The notes under the pieces were generated by a model. The model was not told where the DNA came from, did not search any database, and worked only from the letters and a program-made list of their open reading frames with translations. Shown piece after piece: positions 60,601-64,000 of a stretch of 64,000 nucleotides of DNA. The DNA is from CAZSDP01 sp964605665 (GTDB lineage: Bacteria; Planctomycetota; UBA8108; UBA1146), in contig CAZSDP010000016.1 of assembly GCA_964605665.1 (NCBI GenBank), positions 44,917 through 108,916 of the forward strand. Direction: 5' to 3'. Made by a program: the position numbers and the translations under genes. Each line of letters starts with the position of its first letter. The first letter of the stretch is position 1.

Positions 60601-62138
60601 TCGTCACTGCTGCGAAGATGTTCGTAGATTTCGAATGCGCGAACTGGCTCATGCGCTCTTGGTTGCTCTGAAAGAAAACGCCCCACCTGGCCGTGGATGC
60701 GCCGTATCTGTTCATCCTCCAGAGAGTCATAAATCCAACGCATGTAGTCTTCATGGGTAAGGAAGGAACGCTCGATCCCTCCCGCGTCGACGGTCTTGAC
60801 GAATCGCGCTTCCCGTAGAGTCGAAAGATCTGTTGTCAAAGAAGCCGAATCTCGATCGAGAATCGCTTCGAGTGATGAGTTTGGAGTTGGTCGCCGAAGA
60901 ACCGCGAGTACATCGGTCAACTGCCGGCAACCGTCGGAGAGATTTCCGAGTCTCGACCTCAGAAGTGCGGCGATTCCCGCCTCCTGACTCTCCAAGGCGG
61001 GGAAGAGCTCTTCCCCCGTCGAGTCTACGAGGTGGGCTTCCTGCTCATTCGAACGTCCTTCGCCACCGTTCTGCTCGATGGAAGTCGTCGTGTCAGCGTT
61101 TGACTCGAGTCGATCGAGGATCTGCTCTGCATCGCTTCCTTCTCCGATGGCCCGACACACCTCGACAACATGTAGAGGGTTTCCCCCCGTCAATGTGACG
61201 AGCCGTTTCGTCAAGTCGGACGAGAGCCGTTCACCGAGCAGGCGTCGAGTGATCGCCTCGATCTCGAGCTCCCCGAGAGGTTCTAAATCGATTCGCTCGG
61301 CGAAGGGTTCGGTCGCAAGGGCATCGATCGCCTGAGATACCCCCACGATCGATCCGGTCAATCCCGCAGCACCACGATAATTGGCGAGAACCATCCAACG
61401 ACACCCGAGGCTGAGACGCCCCTCCGCTTCACCGGGAAGACCTTCCCCGAGGTATTCCCCATCGCGTCCTTCGCGAGAGCGAATCTCACGCCAGCCACGC
61501 CGCTCATCGGTCTCTTCAAGAGGAGTCGAGCCACTGTGGCGACCGATCACCTCGAGGTGAGCGTTTCTCGCCACGTATTCGATGAACTCCACCGTTCCCC
61601 GATCACTGCGATGGAGATCGTGAACCACGAGCAAGAGGGGCTGCTCCTGGGAGAGTTCCGAGAGAATTGAAGTCAGAGCGTCAAAGAATTGGATCTTGCC
61701 ATCTTCACTCGAAAGCTCGATCGGAGGCTCTTCCCCTCCCAAGTCTTCAGCGAGTTCGGGAAAAACGCGGGTCAACACGTGTGCATATCGGTGCCAGAGT
61801 TCCTGACGATCTCTCGATTCGCCGATCAGCTCTTTGACCAGGCGCAGGATCGGCAAGAAGGGAATTCCTTGTCGCTCGAAACAGAAGGTCTCACGAACTC
61901 GGACCCCGAGCTCTCGCGCCGCCTCTTGGGTTCTCTCAAAGAGACGACTCTTGCCCATGCCACTGCCGCCACGCAAGAGGACGAGAGAGTTGCCCTGCTC
62001 CATTGAGCTCGACTCCACCTCGTCTTCACGTGGACAGAGGCTGCGCGTCACGTGCCCCACGAGGTGAGCGAGTTCAGAATCTCGGCAAAAAGTGCCCATC
62101 TCTAGATCACTCGGAAACTGTTCAGGTGACGAAGTCAT
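57699..62138 (-). CDS. AAA-ATPase/TPR/GAF/GGDEF-like regulator with Fis-type HTH
   Basis: 1479 residues from ATG 62138 (GGAGG five bases upstream). Residues about 50-350 form an AAA/STAND-type ATPase with Walker A GGSGMGKSR (57-65) and LLLVVHDLHRSD as Walker B. About 480-1090 is a long TPR array (RYFFRAL/ARYLFRALEGI, AIRYFKRSVSNSERYGSTAG, ADREFRRALEIAQRRGLGKL). A GAF-like region lies near 1130-1265 (RSLVIVPIDRPGIFCGALYL), a GGDEF-like region near 1290-1400 with RLGGDRYVVV in place of RxGGDEF, and a Fis-type helix-turn-helix at the end (GGNITKAAASLGVHRPQLST). No sigma-54 interaction motif (GAFTGA) was seen. It is a single minus-strand gene. Probably a cytoplasmic signal integrator controlling transcription; the signal is unknown. 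Confidence 0.82.
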   Translation of the reverse strand: MTSSPEQFPSDLEMGTFCRDSELAHLVGHVTRSLCPREDEVESSSMEQGNSLVLLRGGSGMGKSRLFERTQEAARELGVRVRETFCFERQGIPFLPILRLVKELIGESRDRQELWHRYAHVLTRVFPELAEDLGGEEPPIELSSEDGKIQFFDALTSILSELSQEQPLLLVVHDLHRSDRGTVEFIEYVARNAHLEVIGRHSGSTPLEETDERRGWREIRSREGRDGEYLGEGLPGEAEGRLSLGCRWMVLANYRGAAGLTGSIVGVSQAIDALATEPFAERIDLEPLGELEIEAITRRLLGERLSSDLTKRLVTLTGGNPLHVVEVCRAIGEGSDAEQILDRLESNADTTTSIEQNGGEGRSNEQEAHLVDSTGEELFPALESQEAGIAALLRSRLGNLSDGCRQLTDVLAVLRRPTPNSSLEAILDRDSASLTTDLSTLREARFVKTVDAGGIERSFLTHEDYMRWIYDSLEDEQIRRIHGQVGRFLSEQPRAHEPVRAFEIYEHLRSSDDPRSALPYGVAAARYFARGYAGELAVAILRELFPLIESKEDAPQKLELLLELSRLEADHGEISIAKTHVKQYLEVTDLTADQRVNAALHLADLYRRLNEPLKGLKVLNRLPRDAVAEAGALFDARISEMRARLRLLRQDPKRAISLCLRGLKDLEGMENPESSGVREQRASLQEVLADSHRARGDMVSAIHGYQTLLEQVEEIGDDVQLARVLRILGGVYYDRGNHFRAARYLFRALEGISRTQDVSALATTYGLLGKVYRNSGDFLRSLDHFRRCLHLRERIGDKEGLSPTLNSIGSLYGHNGDYERAIRYFKRSVSNSERYGSTAGIVRAFLHLGWVYYDLGERKQVESLAKQILILAQEFNLSDLEGEGHRLLGNLYFLRGSWKEADREFRRALEIAQRRGLGKLESASHLDLGMLLVEREEIDGALKRIAKGLLLAEEMQAIPLQVRGHMLKGGIARQLKGGTPERALESYRRGLELVAGGTLLPLQFELESAMARTHQSNLEFEPARECYARAERILQEISEGLSEDMRVVYHDDRRRKNFLDDLQRFQKEASGRPSVTPAMLPEPTSRGPARALPAPEKEGDAVIASVLSALDALASAKSVEEWADLLLAESRRLVPAPRGFLWESTKSGGLALAQSDMGPEEEWAAPDRLAFKLVMQAIEENQPVNSSESGWDQLVASLVSEGPVRSRSLVIVPIDRPGIFCGALYLERPSAGNVFTESEIGLLEQLLSLSRGQLEALARVREVRCFAGTTILTPAGFDLELENFLEVVAEHRTLGVMEIVIPGFDLLLRTRGNDQLERDFLSSFGSEQSVVVRLGGDRYVVVIAGIDLETLRARRESLAAELTELRGRQGLPEQEEVSLRVSAHSLSDREEVEHLRNLGSQVFQAKPFVLDSEISELTATGSTLKEAKATLERRFITSELFKSGGNITKAAASLGVHRPQLSTLIKKYKVKREDFETER

Positions 62139-62356
62139 CGAGACCTCCTGCATGGCTCAAAGACGCGGGGACTGAATCGAGCTGGAACCTGACGTGCTCG
62201 AGATTGAAGAAGAGCTCCCCGCTCACTCGGTGAACGAGAGGAATGGTGTTCTGAAGAACCGAGATCGCTGCAACATCCCTGTCGACATCCCCTCAGTTTT
62301 CTACTGGTGGAGGCTTGGCTCCGAAAACGACCACTTGGCGCCAACGGAGTTCAACC

Positions 62357-62625
62357 TCGCTACCCCTCTTCTCTCCCCTTGAAGAACACCCAGGCGGAGA
62401 GAAACTTCGCCNNNNNNNNNNNNNNNNNNNNNNNNNNNNNNNNNNNNNNNNNNNNNNNNNNNNNNNNNNNNNNNNNNNNNNNNNNNNNNNNNNNNNNNNN
62501 NNNNNNNNNNNTCGCTACCCCTCTTCTCTCCCCTTGAAGAACACCCAGGCGGAGAGAAACTTCGCCCTAGAGAAACTTCGCCCTAGAGAAACTTCGCCCT
62601 AGAGAAACTTCGCCCTAGAGAAACC
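62357..62625. repeat. 55-bp duplication and 16-bp tandem repeat spanning an assembly gap
   Basis: The 55-bp block 62357-62411 recurs exactly at 62512-62566 on the other side of a 100-N gap (62412-62511). The second copy runs into four tandem GAGAAACTTCGCCCTA units (62554-62617) and a fifth partial unit. The true size across the gap is unknown, and frames read through it are artefacts. Confidence 0.92.
62412..62511. other. Assembly gap (100 N)
   Basis: Exactly 100 undetermined bases bordered by copies of the same 55-bp block. Confidence 0.99.
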
Positions 62626-62770
62626 CCGTCTCTTGGAGTTCCTACGATCGAGAGGAGGAAGCGTAAGCGTTTCTTACGGGTGTTCTACGAGGTCTTCATA
62701 GGCGTGTAAAGTACTCAAAAGGCTATAAATGAGTGAATTCGCACGCCGTCTCTTTTCCCGACGTAATCGC

Positions 62771-64000
62771 TCAATACGTCGCAGAAGGGGGTTCCTGCTC
62801 AATCACGGTCGCGAACGTGGATCCCTGGAAATGCTGATAAATCCCCGCATCAACCTCCCTCAGCAGCCGAGCGAGAGGGGAATCGAGGCTGTCCAAGGCG
62901 GAGGGCAGTCGAAAGCCAGCCCGGGTGGGGAAGAGCTCCACCACAGCTGCGAGCTGAAGCTGCTCTGCAGACGAACCTGGAAGCCAACTGTGATCCTTCG
63001 GTACCAGCATCTCTGCTCTCGTCAGTACCGAGACCACTTCCTCGATCTCCCCGATTTCAACCCCCAGACGCCTGGCGAGGCTGTCCGCCGTCGGCGGAGA
63101 ACCCTCGCCTCGGAAGTGTCGATAGACCTGCTCCAGCACGAGCAGGGCCAGGGTTGGTCGAGCGACGGTCCGTTCCTGACGTCGTCCCCAGGTTTCGGCC
63201 ACCAGAGTTCGATAGTGCTGAAGACAATAGGACGTCTCGGCACCGACCAGCACGATGGTCCAGCTGAAGTAGACCCATAGAAGAAAGAAGGGAATCACCC
63301 CGAGAACGCCGAGGAGCCCACTCAGCAGCGTTGACTCCACATAAAGTTCGAACGCCTCGGTACCCAACTGCCATCCGATCGCTGAGACCAACGCCCCGCC
63401 AGCTGCCGCGGAGAGTTGGACACGCGTGTGGGGTAGATAAGCGAAGAGCAACACAAACGCGAAGAAGCTGATCGACAACGGGAAGAGTCCATGGATCAAG
63501 ACCGACTCGAGGAGGCGTTCCCATCCTGTCTCCGAAGTCATGCTCGAGACCAGATTTCTCTTCACATAAATCGAAACACTCAAAATCGCGGGAGCCGCGG
63601 TTAGGAGTAACCAAAAGGTCGCCAACTTCTCGAAGAGTCCTCTTCGATTCGCCACCCGCCAAATCCCAGTAAATGCCCGTTCAGCACTACGAAATAGCGT
63701 CAGAGCACTCAGTAACAACACCAGGATTCCCACTCCAGTAACCCAGCCGGCTGAGTCTTTCGAACGAACCATCAAGTCCTGGAGTCGCGACTGCGCATCG
63801 AGCTCTTTGACCAGACTCTTCAGGGCAGAATCGACCACCTCTTTCTTTTGATCATCGGTCACATATCGGGTGACGAACTCAATAGCGGGCTGAAGGATCT
63901 CTTCGGGGTTCTCATAGGACCCGAGCATTTGGACAGAAAATAGAAAGATCAGCGTCGCAGGGATGACCGCGATCACAGATGAAAAGGCGAGAGAAGCTGC
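62771..64000 (-). CDS. BrkB/YihY-family inner-membrane protein, N-terminus off the window
   Basis: At least 409 residues, open at the right edge. The visible N-terminal AASLAFSSVIAVIPATLIFL is the family motif, so only the first few dozen residues are missing. Six membrane segments follow the YihY/BrkB layout (VTGVGILVLLLSALTLFRSA; ATFWLLLTAAPAILSVSIYV; LFPLSISFFAFVLLFAYLPH; AAAGGALVSAIGWQLGTEAF; LGVLGVIPFFLLWVYFSWTI). The C-terminal 130 residues are soluble, with a winged-helix-like segment (LVLEQVYRHFRGEGSPPTAD; SLARRLGVEIGEIEEVVSVL). The family is often labelled ribonuclease BN by error; its true role is unknown. Confidence 0.88.
   Translation of the reverse strand, partial: AASLAFSSVIAVIPATLIFLFSVQMLGSYENPEEILQPAIEFVTRYVTDDQKKEVVDSALKSLVKELDAQSRLQDLMVRSKDSAGWVTGVGILVLLLSALTLFRSAERAFTGIWRVANRRGLFEKLATFWLLLTAAPAILSVSIYVKRNLVSSMTSETGWERLLESVLIHGLFPLSISFFAFVLLFAYLPHTRVQLSAAAGGALVSAIGWQLGTEAFELYVESTLLSGLLGVLGVIPFFLLWVYFSWTIVLVGAETSYCLQHYRTLVAETWGRRQERTVARPTLALLVLEQVYRHFRGEGSPPTADSLARRLGVEIGEIEEVVSVLTRAEMLVPKDHSWLPGSSAEQLQLAAVVELFPTRAGFRLPSALDSLDSPLARLLREVDAGIYQHFQGSTFATVIEQEPPSATY

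Noticed and set aside
62771..64000. Ribonuclease BN
   Set aside because: BrkB/YihY proteins were once misnamed so; this is a membrane protein without nuclease motifs.

Overview
This is a 64-kb piece of a bacterial chromosome, probably a metagenome-assembled scaffold because it carries two gaps of exactly 100 N (35841-35940 and 62412-62511). The gene content points to a planctomycete-like bacterium. Several secreted proteins end in the paired Asp-rich RGD(x)NxDGxxxxxD calcium-loop (dockerin-like) tail that is common in Planctomycetota. There are also HEAT, TPR and cohesin-like exported proteins, an ECF sigma factor with a membrane anti-sigma factor, and a small bacterial histone. The phylum is an inference from these families, not from a marker gene. 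No rRNA, tRNA, CRISPR array, transposase or phage gene was recognised.

Layout. 1-1641: a GAF-type signalling protein running off the left edge, divergent from a SpoIIE/PP2C phosphatase. 1816-8237: a five-gene module of a PATAN/DUF4388-TPR-PEGA-beta-propeller membrane protein, a TPR-roadblock fusion, a roadblock protein, an MglA-type GTPase with a C-terminal membrane anchor, and another roadblock protein. 8405-12711 (minus): a DUF5989 / SxtJ / NodU-type carbamoyltransferase / SGNH cluster plus a two-TM protein. 12898-15078 (minus): an exported HEAT protein with a receiver-like domain. 15555-16028: a compact minus-strand transcription unit with a near-consensus sigma-70 promoter, much predicted secondary structure and a terminator, which may be an unrecognised structured RNA. 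16231-19383: LarC, an ECF sigma factor, an anti-sigma factor and an exported protein. 19735-24246: the threonine pathway operon hom-thrC-thrB-lysC, with a 4-nt overlap at every junction.

24429-35697: peroxiredoxin, multihaem cytochrome, glycine decarboxylase, P5C dehydrogenase, arabinose-5-phosphate isomerase, and a TPR/transglutaminase-like membrane protein. 35809-36119: a 16-bp tandem repeat across the first gap, then a strong hairpin. 36266-41520: two secreted metalloproteases (reprolysin-like and matrixin) flanking a small exported protein. 41653-53832: Rep-type helicase, glycosylasparaginase, gamma-glutamyltransferase, a cohesin-like secreted protein, a carboxylesterase, an RsuA-type pseudouridine synthase with an apparent CTG start, a YbaN-like protein and a HAD-crotonase fusion. 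54000-64000: adenylate kinase, RmlA and RmlB, a 66-residue histone, a 1479-residue AAA/TPR/GAF/Fis regulator, a second repeat-plus-gap region, and a BrkB membrane protein running off the right edge.

How the genes fit together: the 1.8-8.2 kb module looks like a complete small-GTPase polarity or motility switch with its own membrane scaffold. The four proteins with dockerin-like tails look like a shared extracellular display or assembly system. The amino-acid genes (threonine, glycine and proline catabolism, glutathione and asparagine-glycan hydrolysis) suggest growth on peptides and organic nitrogen. Convergent genes are generally separated by strong hairpin terminators.
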